A stretch of DNA of 64,000 nucleotides from Dryococelus australis (lineage: Eukaryota; Arthropoda; Insecta; Phasmatodea; Phasmatidae), in assembly GCA_029891345.1 (NCBI GenBank), contig CM057009.1:212902709-212966708 (forward strand), written 5' to 3'. Within the stretch, counting starts at the first letter, position 1. Every line of letters starts with the position of its first letter. Shown here one piece after another: positions 46,111 to 57,236 of this stretch. The position numbers and the translations under genes are program-made. The notes under the pieces are model-generated. The model was not told the origin of the DNA, did no database searches, and was given only the letters and a program-made list of their open reading frames with translations.

Positions 46111-47580
46111 TAGAGCTCTCCACAAAATGAGTAAAAAATCAAGGCCATGGTTCCTTACTCAGTTTTATTTAAATTCAAAAATGACATTTTCACAATATTC
46201 AGACAATTTAAGAGCCACTAGAATTATCGAGATCACGTGAAAATGAACATAGCCGCTGTAGTTCAGTTCTGTAGTAATGTTCTTCCCCAACTCACATTGT
46301 GAGAGAAAGACGAGCATGTTGTACTCTCATTGCGGTCAATTGTTATCTGTTGCAGGGCTCAAGGCCCTTCCGGCACAACTCGGCGTGTATCGCTATCCCC
46401 TCTCCTACTTCCAATCATAGCATTTCTTTGCCCAATCTCTTCCTATTGGCCAGAACATACTGCGTCGCAGCTAACGTCCTCGCCCTCAAAAATCAAAACT
46501 GCTTACTATCGGGAAACTACAAAATAAGTTAAATAAAACTCTTATCTCAAAACTGATGTAACCTGAACTGAACTGTGTGTGCAAAACATGAAAAGCAAAT
46601 GCACTGCATATAACCACTCAAGTACGACTTCAATTACCGATAAACTGTTCCTGTTCCACATGGTACCAAAGAAAAATTAAAAATATTACACACACTTGCC
46701 AAAAAAAGGGAATTAAGCTAAAAGTCTCTATGTAAAATTATTATAAACCCGTTAAAAAATATATAACATGCAACGCTACAATGTAGACATGTCGGTTATC
46801 CCCTGGATCTGCCTAGTGGCACCCAGACCCGCTCTGTCATTGTATCAGCATCACTGTTCGCCTCCCATCACTTCCAGGATAAAGAAGAACAGGCAACAAG
46901 TATCAGGATGGAAAGCTACCATTTCCATCCACAAATGAATTACTATGGAATCCCTTCCTATGTTTTTGTTTATATTCATTTTCTGTAGGCTGGGAATAAT
47001 CTCCCCAAATTTTTTAAAGAATAAACAAAGTGACAAAATGGTAAAGGAAAAAAAAAGTGAGTGGCTAGAAAAAAAGAAGACCCGCACTCCCTTGCTGAAA
47101 GCAGGGCCTGTGGTCCGCAAAGATGAGTTGGGTGTAGTACCAGTATAAAAAATGCAAGGATCCCAAAAAAGTTAATTATTACCATGATTACACATTATCA
47201 TTAAAACTTAACATTAAGAAGAAAAAGAAGAAGAATGACTAGAAACAACAGGTTGTAGCAGGCTCCAGGGGGCCCAAACACGACAAGCTATAGACTGTTG
47301 ATCCTTGAAGCAAGCCCTCTGTTTATCAACAAGCCTGAGCGACCTACTGAGAGCAGACAATTTAAGCCATTCACCCCACTCCCCCCAAGGCTGTAAGCAG
47401 TGTGAAGCGGCAACATTAGTGTCGGAGCGACACGGAAGAATGCTAGGGTTCGGGGAGCTCCGGCCCATCTACAAGACACTCTATGGTGAGCATAAATCCG
47501 GCTGGGTGGTAGGGTGGCACTCCCTTTATCGAGATCTCATATTAAAAAGTATAATCACGTGGCAAGGCTAGGGCATATCG

Positions 47581-47949
47581 TGTAGCAGCATTCTTGTATT
47601 CTTATAATTGACTTATCTTTACGTTCATGTCAGTATAATCATCTCACTGTTTCTTGTATAACTGTAATCATTTATGTTCTCATATATCTTGTCAAGCAAA
47701 AGTAAAGTAAAGTCAATGTTATGTGGAAGAGTAATATTGTAGTATTGTGTTGAAGTATTGTTATATAGATACCCTAAAGAGTTATAATAAATGTGTGTAG
47801 TTGAATTCCCTGTTTCATTTAATAGCTATTAGCAATAACTATCCCCCACATACGAATCTGCCTAACTGGTAAGAGAGACTAGGTGAGAAGAGCAGGGAAT
47901 AGTTGGAGTATTAGCGGAAGTCATAGTGTTAGGTAGGCAGGTCGTTACA
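47581..47949. repeat. Possible solo LTR
   Basis: The segment starts TGTAGCAGC and ends GTCGTTACA, so the ends are short inverted repeats matching at 7 of 9 positions with TG...CA borders. An AATAAA signal lies at about 47786. Length (369 bp) suits an LTR. No target duplication or primer-binding site was recognised, so this is tentative. The reverse complement start (TGTAACGACC) resembles TGTAACAACC at 51190. Confidence 0.3.
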
Positions 47950-48904
47950 AGGTGAAGGAATGACTACAGAATGCTCTGGGACAATGGGTTGAGAAGGTGG
48001 AGAAAATGTCATTTTAACACAAAACTGGGTCTTAGACCAAAAGGAGAAAAAAAAAAAAAACAGGATGCAAAAAACAGTTGCAGTATACTATTTGACAGAT
48101 ACGAAACCACTGTTCTTAGAAGGTGGAGTAGGATGAGGTTGGAAATGTTGCATAACATCATGGAAATTAGTGTCCTGGCTGGAAAGCTAAAAGGGAATAA
48201 AGTTCCGTAATGAGGGAATGATGGAGTGTGCGGGGGGGTGGGGGGGTGGATGAATGATTTGGAAATATGCAAGGATGTATAAAGTTTAAAAATAAATTTT
48301 GGAAAATGGTGAACTCTTAAAGATTGATTGAAAACAATAGAATTTACCTGGCCCAAAGTTTTAAAATATGAACTGACAATATCACATTGAGAAGCGTTGC
48401 TAATAAAACCTCTCCCAGGCGAGTGTGTGAAAAGTACATGAGGTTACATCAATAGGGAATTTGTTGGCAAACAACCAAAGGGAACAAGTTTTTTAGAGAA
48501 GCGGTAGCTCTTAATGTTACCAAAGAATTTCCACAAAAAATTCCAAGATAAGGTTTGTCGGAGAAGAGATTAAATACACATCTATTAACATGAGTATTCA
48601 AAGAACTGAAACCCATAAGGACATAGTTTTACCGTAAGTTTTACAATCTGTTAGCAATTTAGACTGAACACGAGCAGTATGCTTTCTATCCGAGCTGACA
48701 GTAAGGAAATATAAAACAGTTACTAATGGAAATCTATTCACTTCAGGAAATAATCCGAAAAACCAAAAATAAGGTAATTGAAAACCACAGTAATACCCTG
48801 ATTGTATCAGTGTCCACAGTTCCCGACAATACCATCGTAATCTCACAGTAGTTGCAAAACCCAATAACAAATTTTGACCGCTAAAAAAAATATTTTTAGA
48901 AGTG

Positions 48905-50330
48905 CAAATTATTACTCAAAGTTTGTGTCTGTCGCTGGTGTAAAACAAACAAGTTTTTTTAAAATGTGAATGTGCTCACTATCATATAAACACCAAACAA
49001 CTTTTTTTGAAAATCCTGATCCTGTATCTGGTGATACATCTGCTGTATGGCTGTATGTCAGCAGTGAATAAACCTCTTGCAATCTAAAGGACAGCAACAC
49101 ATTTACAGTGTCATTTTGCAAATTTGGACCTCCCATTAGGGAAGGTATCATTCAGCAACGTACCTGACAAACCCTTTGCTGAAGCATCAAACACAACCCA
49201 GAGTTTTGTGGTGGAACTCTCTGGATGTATTACACAGTAGTGTGGGATATAATAGGCTGGTGAGGAGATCAAAACTGGCCATTCTGGAATGGTCTCCATT
49301 TGTCCATTGTTTAGCCTTCCATGAAACTCTAGCCTTTCATGAAACTGGAGTACATCTGCCTCAGTTGAAGGTCATTTTCAAGCTTGTGTCTACACTAAGC
49401 AGATTATTAACAGCTTGAGGTCTGGTTAGACCAAAGGTGGTTGCTGATATCTGAAAGGGGAGTGGCACTGAATACCTGCCTTTACTGTTCCTTGAATATG
49501 TTTGTACCAAATGGGTTTCAGAGTGAATGTCCTCCCTAGATAGGTGTTTACTTTGTGGGAACTCTTGCACCTCCCAAAAATTCTGACCACTTCAGATAGA
49601 GAAGGAAAAGTCAAAACCGAAACTCCTCCGATAGAGTAATCTCCCACTGTGTGTGCAATACCGGGCCCAAATGTTTACACACAATGGGTAGCTGTATCAA
49701 GTCCTAATGCTTTAGTGGCACATCAAGGGCTTTCAGAGCAGACATTTTCTGTGACGACTGACAGTTGAGGCAAGGATTTTTCGCAATCAATAGAAGCTGT
49801 GTTGCCTTACAGTAGCACGTCAACTTGTATTCGTATAAGGAAGCGTTTTTCACACCGGACTTTTAACAGTTTCCAGGTAACACTAAAATTGGGCTATAAC
49901 ATAGGCAACGGCTGTACCGAACCAAGAGCCTACAAATAGCCAAGTTTTTCTATGGGTGAGTTATCATTATTGTTGATAACACGAGTGCAAAACAAATTTG
50001 AGGAATTGAACCACTGTTTTGAGTCACCATCAAAACTGGGAAGCATGATCTTGGGGAGGGAAACACTAGAATTGCTACTCTGACCCTTTGACGACGTTGA
50101 ATCCTCATTAGAGTGAAGGGTCAAGGAGTCAATGATGGCCATAATTGCTAAGTACTTTTCCTCGAAGTTAAACATGTTAGCCTGTTAAGCAAACTCAAAA
50201 TCTTTGGCTGTTGCCGCCGCAGCATCAAAGTGGCAGCCAGGTGCTTAGGGAGATCCTGCTCAGTTGCCAAAAACAATGCTTTCTTTGACATATGTATGGT
50301 AACAGTGTATGCGAATTCACTGACTCACTT
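48905..50330 (-). mobile_element. BEL/Pao LTR-retrotransposon fragment, minus strand
   Basis: Reading from high to low coordinates the order is gag, a collapsed middle, and the start of the reverse transcriptase. Gag-like sequence at 50175-49930 has SLPKIMLPSFDGD and W...LFCTRVINNN...IEKLGYL, the typical BEL/Pao gag start. Further down KRFLI and LKALGLDTATH-like pieces (about 49850-49690) belong to the same polyprotein. Then a CKSSHKVNTYL-type FWE..E segment passes into RNSKGRYSVPLPFQ (about 49490-49455), YYIPHYCVIHPESSTTKLWV then VFDAS (about 49254-49180) and GPNLQNDTVNVLLSFR (about 49132-49085). These are pre-RT and RT motifs of BEL/Pao elements. After TADI-like residues a frameshift continues as QMYHQIQDQDFQKKLF (about 49040-48990). 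Protease, most RT, RNase H and integrase are missing. LTRs were not established. Confidence 0.75.
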
Positions 50331-50430
50331 TATGTGGTTTTCACATGGACTCGTGAGGTTGCTAATTGATTAGGCCCTGGAGGACTGGAAACATGTGGCC
50401 TGGTCCACGAGTCATGATACAGATTGTTTG

Positions 50431-50931
50431 TTTCGGGCTGATGGCAGAGTTCGGGTGTGGCGCAAACCCAATTAGGCCATGGATCCCAGTTTTCGACAAC
50501 GCACCGTGCAGGCTGGTAATAGTTCCATAATGGTGTAGGGTGTGTTTACGTGGTATGAGTTGCATCCACTTGTCCATGTACCCACAAAACTCAATGGTAA
50601 CCGCTACAAAACTCTTGTTGGTGACCATTTGGACTTCAGTTTTCCTGTCAACGATGGGATGTTCCAACAGGATAATGCACCTTCTCATCGGGCTGCGGAT
50701 GTCCACGACTGATTCGAAGAGCATTCTAGAGAGTTTCAGTGAACAGAGTGCCCAGCATGTTCCCCCGACATGAACCCAATTGAACATTTATGGGATGTGG
50801 TGGAGAGAGCCATTCTCACCCAAAATCCTGCACCTAGAAATTCCAGGGAACTTTGGGCAGCTATTTAGACAGCATGGCTTAACATCTCTCCAGAGGTTTT
50901 CCGTCCACTTGTGGAGTCCATGCCATGTTGA
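50431..50931 (+). pseudogene. Tc1-like transposase, C-terminal two thirds of catalytic domain
   Basis: One reading frame from 50431 to 50931 is collinear with Tc1 transposases without any frameshift, only in-frame stops (about six). Motifs in order: GRVRVWRKPN, MV-stop-GVFTWYELHPLV, LNGNRYKTLVGDHL, FQQDNAPSHRA (second catalytic Asp, about 50670), SPDMNPIEHLWDVVERAI (third acid, about 50766) and LNISPEVFRPLVESMP (about 50880). The first catalytic region and the N-terminal helix-turn-helix domains are missing or too decayed. It abuts the BEL/Pao gag relic on the left. Terminal repeats were not identified. Confidence 0.85.
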
Positions 50932-53429
50932 GTACTAGCACTTCTTCGCCCTAGAGGGGGCTCTACGCGTTATTAGACTGGTATCTCATGACGTTTGTCA
51001 TGTCGTCGTGAGATTTGATGTAATTTCAGTTAATATAAGACCAGCATATTTTTAAATTTTACAGCTGTACAAGCAATTTCATGGATACCTTCTTAAGCAT
51101 GCTACATTTTACTTATGTTACACCTTGACGCATGCCACTCTACTGCGCAATGAGCACGACCGCTCTTCTGTACGACTTCGCCCATCACACTGTAACAACC
51201 CTCTCCCTGATACCTATCATTCCTATTGCAAGTCTAATGATTACTTCCTTTCCTTTACTCTTAATGTTCACAACTAGACTAGGGTTGCCCAAGGGGTTTC
51301 ACTAGATGGTAGAGCAATGATAAATTGTTACACTTTTTACTACAAATACTAAGGAATCAGTAATATAATGCAAAATACAAAGTGGGTAAGAAATGCTTAA
51401 CATTAATAGCTGGTAAGATACAGTACACTAAGGAGGATACAGATGTTACTTTACAATTACTCTTACTTCGATACTCTAGGCAGAATTCTCTAATCGCCTA
51501 TCCTTGCCACGTTTATTAAGTTTTACAAGTTCTCGAGAAATTGATTGCCATCCTACTGCTTGCCTAGGTTATGCTCACCAATGAATCAGCTGTGACAATC
51601 GTAGACAGGCCGGAGCTCCTCGGACCCTTGACGTCTACAATCAATGTTCGCTCCTGCACATACGTGGACACTCTTCCATCTCTGGCTGCCACTTCGGGAG
51701 GGGGGGAGCCCACTCAAAGCTTATATACTCTTCCTGAAGTAGGTCGGTCGAGATTGTTGTTAAAACGGGGCCCGCCAAGGAATCTATAGTCCTTTCAAGT
51801 TTAACTTATCATGAGCGGACCTCCAGCGCTCGCTACAACGCGATGACAGCAATTCTGGGAAATTCACATATGCCGGCAGGCAGCAAATCTTATGTCTGCA
51901 GGGTTGATCCAATCAATACAGACAATTACAGACACGCTGATGATAGTGTAAATTGTACTGCCCACTCATACGCGGACATGTGGTCGCCACTCTTGAAGTC
52001 GAAGCTGATTTTTCCTACCGAGCCACTGACACGGCAGAGAGGAAGAAGTTAGCTAGCAAGGTTGCTGAAAAATAGCACCCTGCAGTCAATGTCGTCACTG
52101 CTGCCCGAGCCTCGTGGAGAGGCGGTAAATATGTCAACAGCCTCCAGACAGGGAGATAAGAAATGTGTGGCACGGCCAGCAACACCCGCACACCTGGGGC
52201 AGCCACCAAACTGCATTTTGCACTGTATAAGGAGAAGCAACACTGCTCTCACCAGTCTTCGTCGGCCCACCGACCTGAATAAGGTTGGAGGGCTCTCCCC
52301 AGTCTGAGAAGACTCTCCAGTCTGTGAAGGCTCTCCAGTCTGTGAAGGCTCTCCAGCAGTCTGCAGAAGGCTCTGCTACCAACTCCATTCCCGCAGCGTG
52401 CTGAGGAAACCAACCGTTATTCAGGAGAATCTCCAGTGACTGTAAATACGTCAATACTCCAGGTATCTCGACGTCCCAACACCTGCATCCTCATTACTCG
52501 AGTCAATCCTCTTAATTCTGTGGTAGCAGGTCATACGTGTCTTCTCTCCTGGACAAGCACCTCTTGCTACGCACATTTCAATTGCGATTAGAAATTTTGA
52601 GTATTTCATTTTATTTTATTTCTTAATCGCAGGTTCACCTTCACATGCGCTAATTAATTATTTTAATTAAATATTTTTTATTGAAAAGAGCCAAGCATCC
52701 TTGTTTTTTCACGTATAATTGAATAAATGCATTTGTGGCAAAATTGAATTTGAGTTAGATAATTATTTTCATCCCTGTAATTTTACGAACTCAATAGAAA
52801 TGAAGCGACCGCTCAGGATTAAGCGCGAGTGGGCAGAACCATCTTGGAATTCCTGGTGCCTGAATAAGGCTATAGTTTGAACAAGACCGGGAACTCCTGA
52901 GAAGTGTCCGGTACACCCGAGCCTGTCCCGAAAAACGCTCCCATCTATTAATTCTCTCAAACTCGCTCATTACCTCAGCACGTCTCATTAAGACGGAACC
53001 CAGACTCCCCCCATTACCGAGGACTGTTGCTCCTACCTAGATTAATTGCTAGGGACTTGTTGGCCGTGGTCAGACCAAGAACACCTGAGCTGTTTAAAGC
53101 CACCTAAACCAAAGCCAGAACTGCACCCCTTGGCACAACCATGCCCCGTTAGTAACACACCCCCAACTACATTTCAGGTGCACAACGCAGCTGGGAAAGT
53201 GTTTACTATCGTTATTCCACCTAAGCCTGTTTGTTCACGTAAAGCAGTAACAGTCCTAACGGATTTTGTCCCCATGCGAAAACCAACCAGGCCAGCCCCA
53301 TACAAATGGCCCGGTAGCATAAGTGAAACTGAACAGAAGCTACCCAGGGCAGTATTTGTTCATCCCCATCTCGTTATTTAAACTTCCACATTTTATTTTA
53401 TTTTTGTATTTTGTTTTTATTTTACTAGT
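50932..53429. other. GC-richer repeat debris, LTR-like pieces
   Basis: The segment from about 51150 to 53340 is GC-richer than its surroundings and holds many overlapping short frames on both strands. TGTAACAACC at about 51190 resembles a retrotransposon LTR start. A tandem repeat lies at 52290-52375. CTGTATAAGG near 52225 could be a TATA element. Part of 53255-53320 matches 55-120. I cannot resolve complete elements, and no coding sequence is supported. The left end to about 51060 probably belongs to the Tc1 element. Confidence 0.4.
52290..52375 (+). repeat. 18-bp tandem repeat, about four units
   Basis: The unit GGCTCTCCAGTCTGTGAA occurs about four times, the first and last with small insertions. 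In a minus-strand frame it would encode a repeated DWRAFT peptide, which is a consequence of the unit length being a multiple of three. Confidence 0.8.
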
Positions 53430-53720
53430 GACAGGTGGCATCATGACTCTTGGCAACCTTTATGGTTCCTCCCTGGGATGAAGTCCTTCACAATCAAGCT
53501 CACCCTGGGGTTTGATTCCCCTCCACCATCTCTCAAACCTTCCTCTAGCCAGTGTCCCACCAGATCTCCCAATGTGGGCAGATCCCCGACCCACCAGGCA
53601 AAACACCACCTAGGAATTATTACACTGCGGAAGGGCAACATAGTCAATAACAGAGAGAATCTATGCTCACATCCACATATATTAGCCCCCATAAAACTTG
53701 TGTACCACACTGTGTTATGA
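53430..53720 (+). repeat. Probable SINE-like repeat with B-box-like motif
   Basis: GGGGTTTGATTCCCC at 53510-53524 resembles an RNA polymerase III B box within GC-richer sequence directly after a T-rich stretch. An A box is not convincing. Ends are undefined. Confidence 0.3.
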
Positions 53721-54124
53721 AGCTAGTGAGATAGCAGCGAGAGTGCGTCAGTTGGCACACACTGTGGGGCACAAGTACTTCGTAACCAGCTAGGGCTATA
53801 AAGTGGGCATGAAGGAGAGTGCATCAACCTAATACAACATTTCAAGGCACTGCAATGTTTGGTTTGCACACATTTAGCAGGGATAACTTTAGAAACAGCA
53901 ACACTCGATGTAAACAATCATCCTCCTATTCATCAAAGATTTATGTAACTTAAATAATCTTAACCAGAAAGTACAACACTATCTTATATCTGTTATATGT
54001 GGTTTGGTACTTTAAAAAACACTGGATATGCACATCAGTACATTTCCTAAAGTTTAAAAAAGCAAGAGATATAATTCACACTTTCAAAAATATTGTTTGA
54101 GTGTAGATTGCTTGGTACATTTTT
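53721..54124. other. No feature recognised
   Basis: Short AT-rich spacer before the Tigger-like element. It may contain that element's 3' terminal sequence, but no CAGTGGA-type end was found. Confidence 0.4.
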
Positions 54125-55625
54125 AATACACACTTGATGTGTACATCTGTAAGATCCACAAACTTGATTGTACATTATCAGATACATCATAGATATTAAT
54201 AAGAAAATGACTGAAACACTCGAGGCTCTCCATTACTTCCTGGCAAGTAGGTTGGGGGTCTGCTGCTTGATGGTTCACTTTCTTCATCAGTTTCATCATT
54301 TTGTTCTTAATGATATTCACAAAGCTGGGTCACATCTCGTTCTTCACATGGTGGCAAACCATCATCACTGTTCACAAATTCTTAAAATGTGGTACCAGAC
54401 TGAAGCTTTTCTTGAACATCTCACCATATCTCACAGTTCATTGTATCATGTTCCAATGGATCCTCATTTCCTTCCACATCATATCCACTTGTTATAAATC
54501 CAACTTTCCGAAAGCAGTTGGTAGTAGTCTGCTGTCAGAGTTCCATGCCATTGTCAACATTCAAACTGCATCTAGCAGAGACAATTTGTAGTTATCCTGT
54601 TTGGAATTTAGCGTCTCAAGCAGCCGCCGGACAAGCATTCTGCGGAACTTCTGTTTCAAATTCTTGATTACTTCCTGATCCATTGGTTGTAATACTGGAG
54701 TTGTGTTTGCAGACAGGAATTCAAATTGAATGTTCTACAGCTCTCCTACATCCTTGGGATGAGCGGGACACTGGTTAACGAAAAGCAGTATTGTCCTGTT
54801 TTTAGTTGCCGTTCTTCGGTCGAGACAAATTAAATACTCTTCAAATATTTCACAAGTTATCCATACAGCACTATTGTTTTTATAGGTTCATGGCAATGAC
54901 TTCACATTTTTGAAACAGCGTGGCTGTTTTGATATTCCAACGACGAGTGGAAGTTTTTCTGTGCCATCTTGGTTGACACAAACAAGAACAGTTATCTTCT
55001 GCTTGTTGACTTTAAGACCACTGCAGTTCTGTCTTTTAAAACTGTAAGTTTTGTCAGGCAGCATGTTATAAAACAAGCCACATTCATCAGCATTGAAAAA
55101 AAAAAATTTCCATACTTGTACAACAAGTTTGGGAGAGTTATTACTTTCCAAGCATTTACTTCATCTTCATTAACGCCACTTGCTTAATCGCTTACTTTTT
55201 TGTAGACCAGGCCAGACTGCTTTTTGAACCTGTCAATCCAACCATTACGTGGTTTGCAACTCAATATTTAGTCATTGTACAATTTCTTCAGCTTTTTGCT
55301 GTAGGATGGCTCTATCAACTAGAAGGTTATGATCCCTTTTTTGACGAAACCAGTCCATAAGCACATTCTCCACATCTTGAAACTTTGCAGATTTCAGTTT
55401 TTTCCTTCCTGGTTGACTGCAGCAGTATCTCTCTCCCGATTCAACGTTATTGTGTTGAGGTTCGACATCTGAATGTTCAATTGCTCAGCAATTTTCACAC
55501 GTGATAAGTTAGGCTGATTATTTACCATGTTTATTATGTTCATTTTTTCTGAAATCGTAATGGGCTTCCTTTTTTATCCCCGTTATGAGGTAGGCACATT
55601 CATGTGGTCCATATTTTAACTTTTG
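54125..55625 (-). pseudogene. Tigger/pogo-type transposase, nearly full length, broken
   Basis: Read from 55610 downward: KRKPITISEKMNIINMV then SRVKIAEQLN (CENP-B-like helix-turn-helix, about 55575-55470), GWIDRFKKQSGL (about 55240-55205), NADECGLFYNMLPDKTYSFK (about 55100-55040, first catalytic Asp), CSGLKVNKQKITVLVCVN (about 55025-54970), GTEKLPLVVGISKQPRCFKN (about 54965-54900), FVNQCPAHPKDVGEL (about 54785-54740), TTPVLQPMDQEVIKNLKQ (about 54705-54650, third Asp) and a C-terminal helix ending VSDNVQSSLWILQ (about 54190-54150). This is the full domain order of Tigger transposases. The usual DNC at the second catalytic position reads NQC here, so that acid is lost. Frameshifts and stops add to inactivation. 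Terminal repeats were not found. Confidence 0.85.
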
Positions 55626-55859
55626 TGTATCATGCACTCTTAACGGTAGAAAATACTAACATCCACTCTACCAGTCGTAGATTAACTGAAGTATATGTGA
55701 CACTTCAATAAGAATTTAGACGAAAGTCGTGCGTTTCCCGAGTTTACTATTACAATTGCTAGTGGAAGTTTTCCAAATAGTGCATCAGTGCTCACATGTA
55801 AACGGTGTGCATTAATCTATGTTTGTGATGGTTAAAGTCAACGTGAAAGAGAGAGAGGG

Positions 55860-56010
55860 TGAGGAAGGGAGTTTGAAGTAGTGTGGGCGTGGCTAGATGG
55901 AAGGTAGGCCGGAGAAGGGAGTAGAGGTGTGTGGGCGTGGCTACATGATTGGAGAGAGAAAGGGAGCAGAGTGGTATGGGCATGACCTAGGTGTAGGGAA
56001 GGAGCAGAAT
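55860..56010 (+). repeat. Degenerate minisatellite, about 50-bp unit
   Basis: GTGTGGGCGTGGCTAGATGG (about 55880), GTGTGGGCGTGGCTACATGA (about 55930) and GTATGGGCATGACCTAGGTG (about 55974) mark three units separated by GGAGA/GGGAG-rich spacers. The His/Pro/Ser-rich minus-strand frame over it is a by-product. Confidence 0.65.
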
Positions 56011-57120
56011 GTAGGCTAGAGAAGGATGGGAGAAAGACAGCAGAGGGGGGAGTTGAGCATAGCTGGGTGTGCGAGGGCAGCCTGGCAATGACTGCTGCCA
56101 CCTGCCACCACCATGACTTTGTTAGAGGTCGGACACAGCCAAGGACGGCTTACAATGCAGTAATTACGGTAGTTTACCGCTGCATGCATTAAGAAAATGT
56201 TTTAGAAATGGGTTGAAATTTTGATTTATTGTGATTTTGCTCTTGTTTCTTAGGCGGGAAAACTTTTCACACATGAAACCTATTAAAAGGTCACTGTATA
56301 GGTTTAGAAGGTACATGAAGTTCGGTTCCAAAATATTTATATTGTTTAGACGGGAAAATGTATTAAACTTTGTCGTCTTAAAAATGGGTTTTACTGTGAA
56401 TGTGGAAGATAAAAAACATTATAGCAAAGATTTTCTTGATAAGGTTTCTAGGATAGAGCTGGAAATAACAACGATCAGTTCCGTACTGGTTTACAAAAAA
56501 GGTAGAAAAATGCCAGCAATATACAAGAAGTTGTAGTTCAATTCTACTGATAATGTTCATAAGTTATAAAATGTGCATGTTATGTTGCTGCTGATTAGTA
56601 TGCCTCATTATGAAACACTATTAAAAAAATTTTGAAGATTGGTCAAAGGCTGCAGTTTGTAGTGGGCATCATTGTAGTGCAATAGTGTGTGGAAAGGTCA
56701 TGCTAAAACAGCTCACAGTCCCTCCACTGACAACTCTTCTATTCCCACTTGGTTGGTCACAGGAGGGAGGATGCGAGGATTTTATGCTGGCTGATAGGCA
56801 ACCATCTCCCACTTGCCACATAATATGGCACCTATATAGGGGAGGGTGCAATGTTACCCAAGGACAGCTGAAGCTTTTCCCTCCAACTTCAAGCCATTTG
56901 TAGGAACGCCATTCACCACCATTTTGATTGACAGACAGAGGTATTTAAATAAGCTCACAGTTTTTTATCCTCAATGACATTCAATAATTAATCATATGAA
57001 ACCATATACTCTGATTTTTGTGTAAGATTCCACTTCAGCTCGATGTGAGTTAATGCAGTTCTTGGGCTTGATGCTTAAGCGTTCTTTTGCGACAAAGGGG
57101 TGTTGTATATGGCCTTCCAG

Positions 57121-57236
57121 GATACCAGTTTATTCAGTGTGTGTGTGTCTATATATATGTGTTTGCGTGTCGATATATATATACATATCGACACGCAAAC
57201 ACACACGCGCACACACAGACACACGCATATATATAT
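57121..57236. repeat. TG/TA/CA microsatellite with perfect 19-bp palindrome
   Basis: TGTGTTTGCGTGTCGATAT (57158-57176) is followed after 8 bases by its exact reverse complement (57185-57203), within longer TG and CA runs. This could extrude as a hairpin. It overlaps two short Tyr/Ile/Cys- or Thr/His-rich frames that are not genes. Confidence 0.9.

Larger units (their letters stand above)
42968..48904. other. Mostly AT-rich; weak exon candidates and an LTR candidate
   Basis: No complete gene is supported. Listed separately are two acceptor-preceded segments (43335-43468 and 45957-46065) and a possible solo LTR (47581-47949). A TA microsatellite lies at 44700-44721. The stretch 46300-46540 and 46850-47560 is GC-richer and holds overlapping short frames on both strands with no family resemblance. 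A G-run (48230-48248) and an A-run (48046-48060) are present. Confidence 0.4.

Noticed and set aside
46851..47560. Cluster of overlapping ORFs on both strands
   Set aside because: Frames on both strands are equally open in a GC-richer patch; none has motifs, so no coding call is justified.
52134..52454. 106-codon minus-strand ORF with DWRAFT repeats
   Set aside because: It arises from an 18-bp tandem repeat inside GC-richer repeat debris, with overlapping frames on both strands and no family match.
55838..56101. 87-codon Pro/His/Ser-rich minus-strand ORF
   Set aside because: It covers a degenerate minisatellite; the peptide repeat follows from the DNA repeat.
56231..56536. 101-codon plus-strand ORF containing RREN twice
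   Set aside because: No recognisable family, no splice or promoter context, AT-rich low-information composition.
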